Source of the DNA: Bacteroidota bacterium
Lineage (GTDB): Bacteria > Bacteroidota > Bacteroidia > Flavobacteriales > Flavobacteriaceae
DNA length: 32,775 nt
Assembly: GCA_018335575.1 (NCBI GenBank)
Contig: JAGXRT010000092.1
Span: 1-32,775 of the forward strand
Direction of reading: 5' to 3'
Both the position numbers and the translations under genes were made by a program. Shown here piece by piece: positions 6,905-14,382 of this stretch. The stretch's first letter is position 1. Every line of letters begins with the position of its first letter. The notes under the pieces were generated by a model. It was not told where the DNA came from. It made no database searches and worked only from the letters and a program-made list of their open reading frames with translations.

Positions 6905-8617
6905 TTATAAATTTAATTCTTTTATTATTCTTTGAATCTTATTGTCTAATTCTTTTTCAATTTTTGCGGTATTTTCAACACGGTCTAATGGCAAGTTAAC
7001 ACTGAAATAAAATTTGATTTTAGGTTCAGTTCCACTAGGTCTCGCCGCAACTGTTGTTCCATCTTCCATTTCATAAATCAACACATTTGATTTTGGAATA
7101 TTAATGGTTAATTTTTCACTTGTTATTAAATTTGTTTTAATAGATGATTGATAATCATTTATATAAACAACTTTTGAGCCATCAATTGTACTTAACGGAT
7201 TGTTGCGTAACTCAACCATCATTTCTGCAATTTTTTCGGCTCCATCCATTCCTTTTTTAGTAATTGATATTAAGTGCTCTTTATAAAAATTATGTTTTAC
7301 ATACAATTGTAATAATTCTTTATAAAAAGAACTGCCATTTGCTTTAGCATCTGCAGCAATTTCACACGCTAATAGAGTAGCGGTAACGGCATCTTTATCT
7401 CTAATAAAATCACCCACCATAAAACCAAAACTTTCTTCACCACCGCCAATAAATTCTTGGTGACTGTTTTCGCGTATCATCTTGGCAATCCATTTAAAAC
7501 CAGTTAAACCAATTTTTGTTTCAACTCCATAACATGTTGCAATTTTTTTAACTAAATTGGTAGAAACTATGGTTGAACCAATAAATTGATTTCCGTTCAA
7601 TTTGCCAGCTTCTTGCCATTTTTTAATCAAGAAATTGGCCATCATACTCATGGTTTGATTTCCATTTAATAGAATCATTTTACCATTTAAATCTCTTACT
7701 GCAATTCCAACTCTATCAGAATCTGGATCCGTTCCAATTACTATATCACCGTTAATTCTATCGGCTAATTCGAGAGCCATTTTTAATGCTGCTGGTTCCT
7801 CAGGATTTGGAGATTTTACCGTTGGGAAATTTCCGTTTGGTTCGCGTTGTTCTTTAACAATATGAACATCGGTATAGCCGGCCTGTGCTAGAGCTGTCGG
7901 AATTGATTTAATTGAAGTACCGTGTAGTGATGTAAAAACAACTTTTAGATTTTCTCTGCCTTTGGTGTCAAAAGTTCCGTTAGCAACAGAAGCATTTATA
8001 AAAGCTTCGTCAATATTGGCTCCAATGTATTCTAACAAATCAAAGTTGGCATTGAAATTAATTTCTTCAAATTTTACATTATTAACTTCAGTAATAATTT
8101 CTTGATCTTGTGGTGGAACTATTTGACCGCCATCGCTCCAATAAACTTTGTATCCGTTATATTCAGGCGGATTGTGAGAGGCGGTTAAAACGATACCCGC
8201 ATCGCAATTTAAATGCTTAACAGCGAAGGATAATTCGGGTGTTGGACGCATATCTTCAAAAAGAAAAACTTTAATTTTATTAGCTGTTAAAACATCAGCA
8301 ACAACTTTAGCTAAAGTATCACTGTTATGACGACAATCATACGCAATGGCAACTTGTATTTGTTTGTTAGGTAAGGTTTTTATTAAATAATTTGATAACC
8401 CTTGTGTCGCTTGGCCTAAGGTATATTTATTGATTCTGTTTAATCCAGCACCCATTATTCCTCGCATACCTCCTGTTCCAAATTCTAGATTTTTATAAAA
8501 GCGGTCTGTCAGTTGGTCTGGAGCATTGTTAATCAAGTCGTTAATTTCTTGCTGCGTGTCAGCGTCAAATGTATCACTTAGCCACAGCTGGGCTTTAGAA
8601 AGTATTTCAGTATTCAT
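6905..8617 (-). CDS. Phosphoglucomutase/phosphomannomutase (alpha-D-phosphohexomutase)
   Basis: A 570-residue phospho-sugar mutase that interconverts hexose 1- and 6-phosphates through a phosphoserine. The active-site loop is TASHNPPEYNGYK (about residues 143-155), the Mg-binding loop is DPDSDRVG (about residue 298), the sugar-binding loop is GGGEESFGF and the phosphate-binding loop is RPSGTEPKIKFY. The GTGGMRG motif stands near residue 48. Length and motifs fit the B. subtilis PgcA-like group rather than the shorter GlmM or ManB types. It has its own upstream -7 box and probably reads on into the ABC exporter. Likely role: making glucose 1-phosphate for surface polysaccharide and glycogen precursors; which sugar is preferred is not visible. 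Confidence 0.93.
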   Translation of the reverse strand: MNTEILSKAQLWLSDTFDADTQQEINDLINNAPDQLTDRFYKNLEFGTGGMRGIMGAGLNRINKYTLGQATQGLSNYLIKTLPNKQIQVAIAYDCRHNSDTLAKVVADVLTANKIKVFLFEDMRPTPELSFAVKHLNCDAGIVLTASHNPPEYNGYKVYWSDGGQIVPPQDQEIITEVNNVKFEEINFNANFDLLEYIGANIDEAFINASVANGTFDTKGRENLKVVFTSLHGTSIKSIPTALAQAGYTDVHIVKEQREPNGNFPTVKSPNPEEPAALKMALELADRINGDIVIGTDPDSDRVGIAVRDLNGKMILLNGNQTMSMMANFLIKKWQEAGKLNGNQFIGSTIVSTNLVKKIATCYGVETKIGLTGFKWIAKMIRENSHQEFIGGGEESFGFMVGDFIRDKDAVTATLLACEIAADAKANGSSFYKELLQLYVKHNFYKEHLISITKKGMDGAEKIAEMMVELRNNPLSTIDGSKVVYINDYQSSIKTNLITSEKLTINIPKSNVLIYEMEDGTTVAARPSGTEPKIKFYFSVNLPLDRVENTAKIEKELDNKIQRIIKELNL

Positions 8618-8636
8618 AAGTTGTTTTATAAAAAAG

Positions 8637-8644
8637 CAAAGATA
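8637..8644 (-). promoter_or_regulatory. Promoter -7 box upstream of the phosphohexomutase gene
   Basis: The minus strand reads TATCTTTG, matching TAnnTTTG, 19 bases before the ATG. It lies between this gene and the end of the lipoprotein gene. No TTG was found at the -33 spacing. Confidence 0.55.
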
Positions 8645-8662
8645 TTAAATTGAAGTGGAAAT

Positions 8663-9013
8663 TTACTTTCGGGTATCTATCCAAATGAGTGTTTTGTTAG
8701 TAGCTTCATTAAAAAACTCTGAGCATTTACCATCTCCTGTCCCTGCAATACCACCATCTGGTGCGCATATTATATTGCAATTCACATCATAAACATAATT
8801 AAACATATCACAACAATTTGATGTGAAGTAATAAACAGTTTTGCCTTGGTAAAGGTAGCTGTACACTTCGGTTGGAGGGTTAGAAACAGGTTCTCTTTTA
8901 ATAGTTGCTATTTTTTCTCTGATACAGGATGTAGCTCCGTCTTCATCTATTATCTCGTCACAAGAGATATTAAAAAAAATTAATGCTATATAAATCAAGG
9001 ATTTAAATTTCAT
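8663..9013 (-). CDS. Small cysteine-rich lipoprotein (DUF6970-like)
   Basis: A 116-residue predicted lipoprotein of unknown function. Residues 1-18 form a lipoprotein signal (hydrophobic stretch, then FFNISC) with the lipidated Cys18. The residues after it, DEIIDED, are strongly acidic; acidic residues just after the cysteine are a known surface-export signal in flavobacteria, so cell-surface display is possible. The mature part has six further cysteines (30, 67, 68, 79, 83, 97), an even number consistent with three disulfides. The fragments PPTEVYSYLYQGKTVYYF and CNIICAPDGG match what I remember of DUF6970; that family call is tentative. It follows the glycosyltransferase by 5 bases and is the last gene of the leftward DUF4199-GT2-lipoprotein run. 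Confidence 0.75.
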   Translation of the reverse strand: MKFKSLIYIALIFFNISCDEIIDEDGATSCIREKIATIKREPVSNPPTEVYSYLYQGKTVYYFTSNCCDMFNYVYDVNCNIICAPDGGIAGTGDGKCSEFFNEATNKTLIWIDTRK

Positions 9014-9018
9014 TTTTT

Positions 9019-9981
9019 TTATGATAAATTAATTTCATTTTTAATTTTATATCGAACTTCATCACGTTTAGAACGTAACATAATTTCTCCCAAAAATCCG
9101 GCCAAAAAGAACTGAGTACCAATAATCATAGTTGTTAATGAAATATAAAACCATGGATTGTCGGTAACTAAAATGGTTGGAATTTTTAAATAAAACAAGT
9201 TAATTAATTTATGTATACCAATATAGGCAGCAGATAAAAATCCGATAATAAACATTAAACTTCCAATTGCACCAAAGAAATGCATAGGTCTTTTACCAAA
9301 TTTTGCTAAAAACCAAATAGAAATTAAGTCTAAAAATCCATTGATAAATCGTTCAATTCCAAATTTAGTAACACCGTATTTACGAGCTTGATGTTGTACA
9401 ACTTTTTCACCTATTTTATTAAAACCTGCATTTTTAGCTAAAACGGGTATATAACGATGCATTTCACCATATACATCTACATTTTTTACCACTTCATTTT
9501 TGTAGGCTTTTAAACCACAATTAAAATCGTTGAGATCTAATCCTGATGTTTTTCTGGCTGCCCAGTTAAATAGTTTAGAAGGTATGTTTTTTCTGATTTT
9601 AGAATCGTACCGCACTTTTTTCCAGCCCGATATTAAATCGAAATTTTCCTGTACTATTAAGTTATAGAGTTCTGGAATTTCATCCGGATTGTCTTGTAAA
9701 TCTGCATCCATAGTAATAATTACATTACCTTGAGCGATGTTAAACCCAGCATGAAGTGCCTGGGATTTTCCGTAGTTTTTTTGAAAGCGAATTCCTTTTA
9801 CGTTTTTGTTCTCAGCTGATAAGGACTCAATAACGTTCCAAGAAGCATCGGTACTACCATCATCAATAAAAATTACTTCATATAAAAAGCGATTGGATTG
9901 CATCACTTTTACAATCCAATCGTGTAATTCGCGTAATGATTCTTCTTCGTTTAGTAGTGGAATAACTACGGATATATTCAT
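9019..9981 (-). CDS. Family 2 glycosyltransferase, dolichol-phosphate-mannose-synthase-like, membrane anchored
   Basis: A 320-residue GT2 enzyme of the DPM1/GtrB/ArnC type, which moves a sugar from a nucleotide sugar to a polyprenyl phosphate or related lipid at the cytoplasmic membrane. The GT-A domain has VVIPLLNEEESL (residues 5-16), DDGSTD (40-45) and the metal-binding DADLQD (92-97). Two C-terminal transmembrane segments follow, from about residue 232 (FFGAIGSLMFIIGF) and 274 (FYISLTTMIIGTQF), as in GtrB. It is preceded by the DUF4199 gene by 16 bases. The sugar and acceptor are unknown. The link to the small lipoprotein downstream is only by operon. Confidence 0.92.
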   Translation of the reverse strand: MNISVVIPLLNEEESLRELHDWIVKVMQSNRFLYEVIFIDDGSTDASWNVIESLSAENKNVKGIRFQKNYGKSQALHAGFNIAQGNVIITMDADLQDNPDEIPELYNLIVQENFDLISGWKKVRYDSKIRKNIPSKLFNWAARKTSGLDLNDFNCGLKAYKNEVVKNVDVYGEMHRYIPVLAKNAGFNKIGEKVVQHQARKYGVTKFGIERFINGFLDLISIWFLAKFGKRPMHFFGAIGSLMFIIGFLSAAYIGIHKLINLFYLKIPTILVTDNPWFYISLTTMIIGTQFFLAGFLGEIMLRSKRDEVRYKIKNEINLS

Positions 9982-9997
9982 TTAATTAAAATTTATA

Positions 9998-10534
9998 TTA
10001 GTTATTATATGGGTTTTCTTGGCTTTTTTTCATAATCAATGAAGCTACCAATGAAATTAGTAGTCCAAAAATTAAACTTATTGCAATCCCCATCGTTGCC
10101 ATCATTGCTGGAGTTGTAAATTTCTTGGTCATATTTACTGCATTTTCTAGTTGCTCATCAGACATATTTGGATACCTTTCTATCATCTTTTGTTCTTGAA
10201 AAACAACCATTTGATTTGCAAAATCTGGTTCAATAAATGATACAAATATTAGTGTATAGATAACTGATATTATAGCCCCAACTAAGGCTATACCTACACC
10301 TAGTTTTATTCCTTGTCCTACACTTAAAAATCCTTCATTAGATTTTTTAAACAAGTAAATGGCGTAACAAATTAAACCAGTCATTATTAAGAAACTTAAT
10401 AAACTAGAAGACCAGTGAGGTTCAAAATGCATACCCATACCATAATTAGCTATTGATACTAAAATAGAAGCAAATCCTAACATTAAACCGTAATTTAGGA
10501 TTAATTGTTGTGTTTGATTTTTTTGATTTTCCAT
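9998..10534 (-). CDS. DUF4199 family membrane protein
   Basis: A 178-residue integral membrane protein with four hydrophobic segments at about residues 13-32, 42-62, 73-99 and 140-168. A charged loop before the last segment holds MIERYPNMSDEQLENAVNMTKKF. This architecture and the start NYGLMLGFASILVSI match DUF4199, a Bacteroidota family of unknown function. It is the first gene of a leftward set with the GT2 glycosyltransferase, and a -7 box lies 25 bases before its ATG. A helper or modulator role for the glycosyltransferase is conceivable from position only. Confidence 0.82.
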   Translation of the reverse strand: MENQKNQTQQLILNYGLMLGFASILVSIANYGMGMHFEPHWSSSLLSFLIMTGLICYAIYLFKKSNEGFLSVGQGIKLGVGIALVGAIISVIYTLIFVSFIEPDFANQMVVFQEQKMIERYPNMSDEQLENAVNMTKKFTTPAMMATMGIAISLIFGLLISLVASLIMKKSQENPYNN

Positions 10535-10558
10535 TGTAAAGTGTTTTGGTTAGATGAG

Positions 10559-10566
10559 CAAATATA
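10559..10566 (-). promoter_or_regulatory. Promoter -7 box upstream of the DUF4199 gene
   Basis: The minus strand reads TATATTTG, matching TAnnTTTG, with a leader of about 20 bases before the ATG. The -33 element is not evident. Confidence 0.5.
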
Positions 10567-10633
10567 CTTAAATCGTTAATGCTTAGTACATTTTTTAGTA
10601 AATTATTGATTGAAAAATAAACAATAAAAGTGG

Positions 10634-10663
10634 TTGCAGAATCAGAAAATGGGTGTAAATTTG
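10634..10663 (+). promoter_or_regulatory. Promoter of the SRP RNA gene (TTG-N19-TAAATTTG)
   Basis: TTG at 10634-10636, a 19-base spacer, then TAAATTTG at 10656-10663 fit the flavobacterial primary-sigma consensus at both elements. The predicted start, 5-7 bases further on, coincides with the 5' strand of the SRP RNA closing helix. Confidence 0.85.
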
Positions 10664-10667
10664 CAAC

Positions 10668-10769
10668 GGGCAAGTCCTACACAACCAGCTCCTTTGGAAT
10701 CCTCCAGGGTGGGAACGCAGCAAAGGTACAAGGTCGTAGCGGTGTGATGTAGATAGCTTGCCTTTTTTT
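10668..10769 (+). ncRNA. ffs: Signal recognition particle RNA, small bacterial (4.5S) type, with its terminator
   Basis: This is the RNA scaffold of the SRP, which binds Ffh and targets membrane proteins to FtsY. The closing helix pairs GGCAAG (10669-10674) with CTTGCC (10757-10762), and CCTTTG pairs with CAAAGG below the tip. The conserved domain IV tip reads CCAGGGTGGGAACGCAGCA: a 3-bp stem capped by the GGAA tetraloop, flanked by CAGG and AGCA of the symmetric loop that binds the Ffh M domain. The closing helix runs straight into seven T residues (10763-10769), so the 3' end doubles as terminator. The 302-base interval 10535-10836 is filled by this gene and the flanking promoters. No Alu domain is present. 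The exact 5' end is inferred from the promoter. Confidence 0.93.
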
Positions 10770-10814
10770 ATTGGATATAATTCAATAATCAGGTAATTAA
10801 AACTTTTCATTTTT

Positions 10815-10822
10815 TATCTTTG
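10815..10822 (+). promoter_or_regulatory. Promoter -7 box upstream of the short-chain dehydrogenase
   Basis: TATCTTTG matches TAnnTTTG, 14 bases before the ATG, just downstream of the SRP RNA terminator. No TTG stands at -33. Confidence 0.55.
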
Positions 10823-10836
10823 TTTAAACTGATAAA

Positions 10837-11640
10837 ATGAAAAAAATTGTATTAATAAGCGGTGCTTCTTCAGGTATTGGTAAAGCCATCGCTTTACATC
10901 TTACAGAAAAAGGATTTACCGTATACGGAACCAGTAGAAATCCTAAAGATGTTTCTGAACAGACATATGAATTAATACCGCTCGATGTTACAAATTCATC
11001 TCAGATTGAAAAAGCCGTACAGTATGTTATTGAAATGGAAGGCCGTATTGATATTCTAATCAACAATGCCGGAAAAGGGATTACCGGACCCATTGAAGAA
11101 ACTCCATCCGAAGAAATAAAAAAAGTTTTTGACACCAATTTTTATGGATTAATAAATCTTACTTCTGCTGTATTACCCCATATGCGCAATCAGCAATCGG
11201 GCTTAATTATCAATATCAGTTCAATTGCCGGATATATGGGTTTGCCATACCGAGGATTTTATTCTTCTACTAAAAGTGCGGTTAGCGTGCTTAGTGAATC
11301 CTTAAGTACTGAAGTTAAACAATTTGGTATACAGGTTGTTGATGTTGCTCCAGGTGATTTTGAAACCAATATTGCAGCTGGCAGATACCATGCTCCAATA
11401 AATGTTAATTCAGCTTATAAAAATGATTATGCTAAGGTTTTAAATCAGGTGAACTCTGAGGTTGATAACAGTTTAGATACCAAAGTAATAGCAAAAGCGG
11501 TTTACAAAATAATTAAATCTAAAAAACCAAAATTACATTATACGGTTGGTAAGCCGATGCAACGATTTTCTATTGTTCTGAAACGGTTATTGCCCGATAG
11601 AATTTATGAAAAACTGATTATGAATCATTATAAATTGTAA
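10837..11640 (+). CDS. Short-chain dehydrogenase/reductase (SDR), classical type
   Basis: A 267-residue NAD(P)-dependent oxidoreductase. The nucleotide-binding motif is SGASSGIGKAIA (residues 7-18), NNAG stands near residue 77, the catalytic serine is in NISSIAGY and the catalytic pair is Tyr and Lys in YSSTKSA (about residues 148-154). The C-terminal extension with KPKLHYTVGKPMQRF is typical of SDRs close to oxidoreductases of unknown lipid or carbonyl substrates. An Arg/Asn pattern after the first strand (TSRNP) favours NADP(H). The substrate cannot be assigned. Its stop codon overlaps the -7 box that precedes the transaldolase gene, 25 bases downstream. Confidence 0.9.
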   Translation: MKKIVLISGASSGIGKAIALHLTEKGFTVYGTSRNPKDVSEQTYELIPLDVTNSSQIEKAVQYVIEMEGRIDILINNAGKGITGPIEETPSEEIKKVFDTNFYGLINLTSAVLPHMRNQQSGLIINISSIAGYMGLPYRGFYSSTKSAVSVLSESLSTEVKQFGIQVVDVAPGDFETNIAAGRYHAPINVNSAYKNDYAKVLNQVNSEVDNSLDTKVIAKAVYKIIKSKKPKLHYTVGKPMQRFSIVLKRLLPDRIYEKLIMNHYKL

Positions 11641-11645
11641 CTTTG
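11638..11645 (+). promoter_or_regulatory. Promoter -7 box for the transaldolase gene, overlapping the SDR stop codon
   Basis: TAACTTTG matches TAnnTTTG; its TAA is also the stop codon of the SDR gene. It lies 20 bases before the transaldolase ATG. No clear -33 TTG. Confidence 0.5.
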
Positions 11646-11665
11646 CAAAAACAAATTTAAATAGT

Positions 11666-12322
11666 ATGAAATTTTTTATTGATACGGCAAACTTAGAACA
11701 AATTAAAGAGGCACAGGCTTTGGGTATTTTAGATGGTGTAACAACAAATCCGTCATTAATGGCAAAAGAAGGCATCACTGGAAAAGAGAATATCTTAAAT
11801 CATTACAAAGCAATTTGCGAAATAGTAGATGGTGACGTAAGTGCTGAAGTAATTGCAACTGATTATGAAGGAATGATAAAAGAAGGTCTTGAACTGGCCA
11901 ATTTGCATCCGCAAATTGTGGTTAAAGTGCCAATGATCAAAGATGGATTAAAAGCAATTAAGTATTTTACTGATAACGATATTAAAACCAATTGTACCTT
12001 AGTTTTTTCTGTAGGTCAGGCTTTGATGGCAGCTAAAGCTGGAGCAACCTATGTTTCTCCTTTTATTGGCAGATTAGACGATGTATCTACAGACGGATTG
12101 AACTTAATTGAGGAAATAAGATTAGTGTATGATAATTACGGATTTCAAACGCAAATCTTAGCTGCCTCTGTACGTCATACCATGCATATTGTAGATTGTG
12201 CCAAAGTAGGTTCTGATGTAATGACCGGGCCATTGAGTGCTATCTTAGGATTATTGAAACACCCGCTTACTGATATTGGATTGGCACAGTTTTTAGCTGA
12301 TTATCAAAAAGGAAACAAATAA
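11666..12322 (+). CDS. tal: Transaldolase, small (FSA-like/TalC) subfamily
   Basis: A 218-residue (beta/alpha)8 aldolase of the short transaldolase / fructose-6-phosphate aldolase family. The Schiff-base lysine is Lys87 in VVKVPM, and DGVTTNPSLM carries the N-terminal signature. Residues that separate the two activities point to transaldolase: Glu61 (VSAEVIAT), where E. coli FSA has Gln59, and Phe133 (VSPFIGR), where FSA has Tyr131. True transaldolases have Glu and Phe at these sites. The likely role is carbon exchange between sugar phosphates in the non-oxidative pentose phosphate pathway. It has its own -7 box and ends in a perfect palindrome shared with uvrB. Databases often label such proteins fructose-6-phosphate aldolase. 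Confidence 0.92.
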   Translation: MKFFIDTANLEQIKEAQALGILDGVTTNPSLMAKEGITGKENILNHYKAICEIVDGDVSAEVIATDYEGMIKEGLELANLHPQIVVKVPMIKDGLKAIKYFTDNDIKTNCTLVFSVGQALMAAKAGATYVSPFIGRLDDVSTDGLNLIEEIRLVYDNYGFQTQILAASVRHTMHIVDCAKVGSDVMTGPLSAILGLLKHPLTDIGLAQFLADYQKGNK

Positions 12323-12357
12323 AAAAAATCCCAAACGTACGTTTGGGATTTTTTTTA
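12320..12357. terminator. Perfect 38-bp palindromic bidirectional terminator between tal and uvrB
   Basis: Positions 12320-12357 are an uninterrupted perfect palindrome: TAA plus an A-run, TCCCAAACGT, then its reverse complement and a T-run. The first three bases are the tal stop codon, and the last three, read on the minus strand, are the uvrB stop codon. Because the centre is ACGT-type sequence, the RNA hairpin loop must be formed by opening the central bases. Confidence 0.92.
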
Positions 12358-14340
12358 CAACTTATCTTGCAACATTTTTAGTTGATCTCTCAACTGTGCA
12401 GCCGTTATAAAATCAAGTGATTTAGCTGCTGCTTCCATTTGCTTACGGGTTTCCCGTATTTTCTTCTCGATATCATCTTTGCTCCAAAAATCCATATCGC
12501 TTTCTGCTACCGATTTTAGTTGATAACCGATTGAATATTCTGCTTTTGCCTTAACCAAACTATTTTCGATATTTTTGATTATTTGAGTAGGCGTAATGTT
12601 GTTGACCGAATTGTATGTAATTTGCTTTTCGCGCCTTCTGTTGGTTTCATCAATAGTTAACTGCATGCTTCGCGTAATTTTATCGGCATACATGATGGCC
12701 ATTCCGTTAACATGTCTGGCTGCACGACCAATAGTTTGTGTTAAGGATCGATGCGAACGCAAAAATCCTTCCTTATCAGCATCGAGGATGGCAACCAATG
12801 AAACTTCGGGTAAATCCAAACCTTCGCGTAATAAATTTACCCCAATGAGTACATCAAACAATCCTTTGCGTAAATCCTGCATTATTTCAACGCGTTCAAT
12901 GGTATCAACATCCGAATGAATATATCTGCATCTAATATTCACACGTGATAAGTATTTTGTAAGTTCCTCTGCCATTCTCTTGGTTAGGGTAGTAACCAAC
13001 ACGCGTTCATTTTTTTCAACACGCAATTGAATTTCTTCCATTAAATCATCAATCTGATTTAAACTTGGGCGAATTTCTATAACTGGATCTAATAAACCTG
13101 TAGGTCTTATTAGTTGATCAACCACAATACCTTCACATTTTTGAAGTTCATAATCTGCCGGAGTTGCACTTACATAAATTACCTGATTTTGGATGGCTTC
13201 AAATTCATCAAATTTTAACGGTCGGTTGTCCATTGCTGCCGGCAATCGGAAACCGTATTCAACAAGGTTTTCTTTACGCGATCTGTCGCCTCCATACATG
13301 GCGTGTGTTTGTGGGATAGTTACGTGACTTTCGTCAATTACCATCAGATAATCATCCGGAAAGTAATCCAGTAAACAGAATGGTCGTGTGCCTGCATCGC
13401 GTCCATCCAAATAGCGCGAATAATTTTCGATACCCGAACAATAGCCCAATTCTCGAATCATTTCCAAGTCAAATTCAGTGCGTTCTTCCAATCTTTTTGC
13501 TTCCAGATGTTTGCCTATTTCTTTAAAATATTCAACTTGTTTTACTAAATCATCTTGAATTAATGTAATGGCATTTTGAAGGGTATCCGGAGAAGTTACA
13601 AATATATTGGCTGGATATATAGTAAGTGAATCAAACTTTTCTAATATGGAATTGTTTAAGATGTCAAAACTATCAATTTCTTCAATTTCATCGCCAAAAA
13701 AATGTATACGGTATGCGGTATCTCCATACGAAGGAAATACGGTAATAGTATCACCTTTTATTTTAAAAGTACCAGCTTTTACATCGGTTTCCGTTCTGGA
13801 ATACAAGCTGGTTGTAAGCTGATACAAAAATTTTGTACGAGCAATAAGTTGACCTGTTTTAACTTCGATTACATTTTTTTTAAACTCAGCCGGATTTCCA
13901 ACACCATATAAACACGAAACAGATGAGACCACAATTACATCCTTTCTGCCCGAAAGAAGGGAAGAAGTAGTTTTTAATCTCAGTTTTTCGATTTCATCAT
14001 TGATAGACAAATCTTTTTCTATGTAGGTATTAGTAACAGGCAAATAAGCTTCGGGCTGATAATAATCGTAATAGGATACAAAATATTCTACGGCATTGTT
14101 TGGAAAAAACTGTTTGAACTCTGCAAAAAGCTGGGCTGCCAAGGTTTTGTTATGTGCCAAAACCAGCGTAGGTTTTTGAGTTAATTCAATTACGTTGGCA
14201 ACAGTAAATGTTTTACCAGATCCTGTTACACCTAACAAGGTTTGGTATTTATCACCCCTTAAAATCCCTTCTTGAAGTTGCTTGATTGCTTCAGGCTGGT
14301 CTCCGGTAGGTTTAAAATCTGATACTAATTGAAAATGCAT
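12355..14340 (-). CDS. uvrB: Excinuclease ABC subunit B
   Basis: UvrB is the damage-verifying helicase of nucleotide excision repair, loaded by UvrA and recruiting UvrC. The 661-residue protein has the usual length. Walker A GVTGSGKT stands near residue 40, the beta-hairpin region YYDYYQPEAYLP near 92, the DESH box near 338 and the helicase motif QTIGRAARHVNG near 540. The C-terminal UVR motif that contacts UvrC is seen in ETRKQMEAAAKSLDFITAAQLRDQL. A -7 box ends only 5 bases before the ATG, which implies a leaderless or nearly leaderless transcript. It converges on the transaldolase gene, and the stop codon forms one end of the shared palindrome. No SOS-box-like operator was recognised. Confidence 0.97.
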   Translation of the reverse strand: MHFQLVSDFKPTGDQPEAIKQLQEGILRGDKYQTLLGVTGSGKTFTVANVIELTQKPTLVLAHNKTLAAQLFAEFKQFFPNNAVEYFVSYYDYYQPEAYLPVTNTYIEKDLSINDEIEKLRLKTTSSLLSGRKDVIVVSSVSCLYGVGNPAEFKKNVIEVKTGQLIARTKFLYQLTTSLYSRTETDVKAGTFKIKGDTITVFPSYGDTAYRIHFFGDEIEEIDSFDILNNSILEKFDSLTIYPANIFVTSPDTLQNAITLIQDDLVKQVEYFKEIGKHLEAKRLEERTEFDLEMIRELGYCSGIENYSRYLDGRDAGTRPFCLLDYFPDDYLMVIDESHVTIPQTHAMYGGDRSRKENLVEYGFRLPAAMDNRPLKFDEFEAIQNQVIYVSATPADYELQKCEGIVVDQLIRPTGLLDPVIEIRPSLNQIDDLMEEIQLRVEKNERVLVTTLTKRMAEELTKYLSRVNIRCRYIHSDVDTIERVEIMQDLRKGLFDVLIGVNLLREGLDLPEVSLVAILDADKEGFLRSHRSLTQTIGRAARHVNGMAIMYADKITRSMQLTIDETNRRREKQITYNSVNNITPTQIIKNIENSLVKAKAEYSIGYQLKSVAESDMDFWSKDDIEKKIRETRKQMEAAAKSLDFITAAQLRDQLKMLQDKL

Positions 14341-14345
14341 AAGTG

Positions 14346-14353
14346 CAAAGGTA
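14346..14353 (-). promoter_or_regulatory. Promoter -7 box immediately upstream of uvrB
   Basis: The minus strand reads TACCTTTG (TAnnTTTG), 5 bases before the uvrB ATG. Transcription would start at or next to the start codon. Its upstream end touches the hairpin at 14353-14382, so the -33 region lies within that inverted repeat. No TTG is seen there. Confidence 0.55.
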
Positions 14354-14382
14354 CTGATACTTTTTTAAGAAAAAGTATCAGT
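14353..14382. repeat. 13-bp perfect inverted repeat abutting the stop codon of the surface-protein gene
   Basis: Arms 14353-14365 and 14370-14382 (actgatac plus T-run and its complement) pair perfectly around a 4-base loop. The right arm ends exactly at the stop codon (14383-14385) of the leftward T9SS substrate gene. It probably acts as its 3' hairpin or terminator, but no U-run follows on the minus strand, so termination is inferred. It also covers the upstream part of the uvrB promoter. Confidence 0.7.

Noticed and set aside
10446-10673. Minus-strand open frame overlapping the start of the DUF4199 gene
   Set aside because: It overlaps a well-supported membrane protein in another frame and has no recognisable features.
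10595-10810. Minus-strand open frame of 71 codons across the SRP RNA region
   Set aside because: It is antisense to a clear SRP RNA gene and its promoter; no family resemblance.
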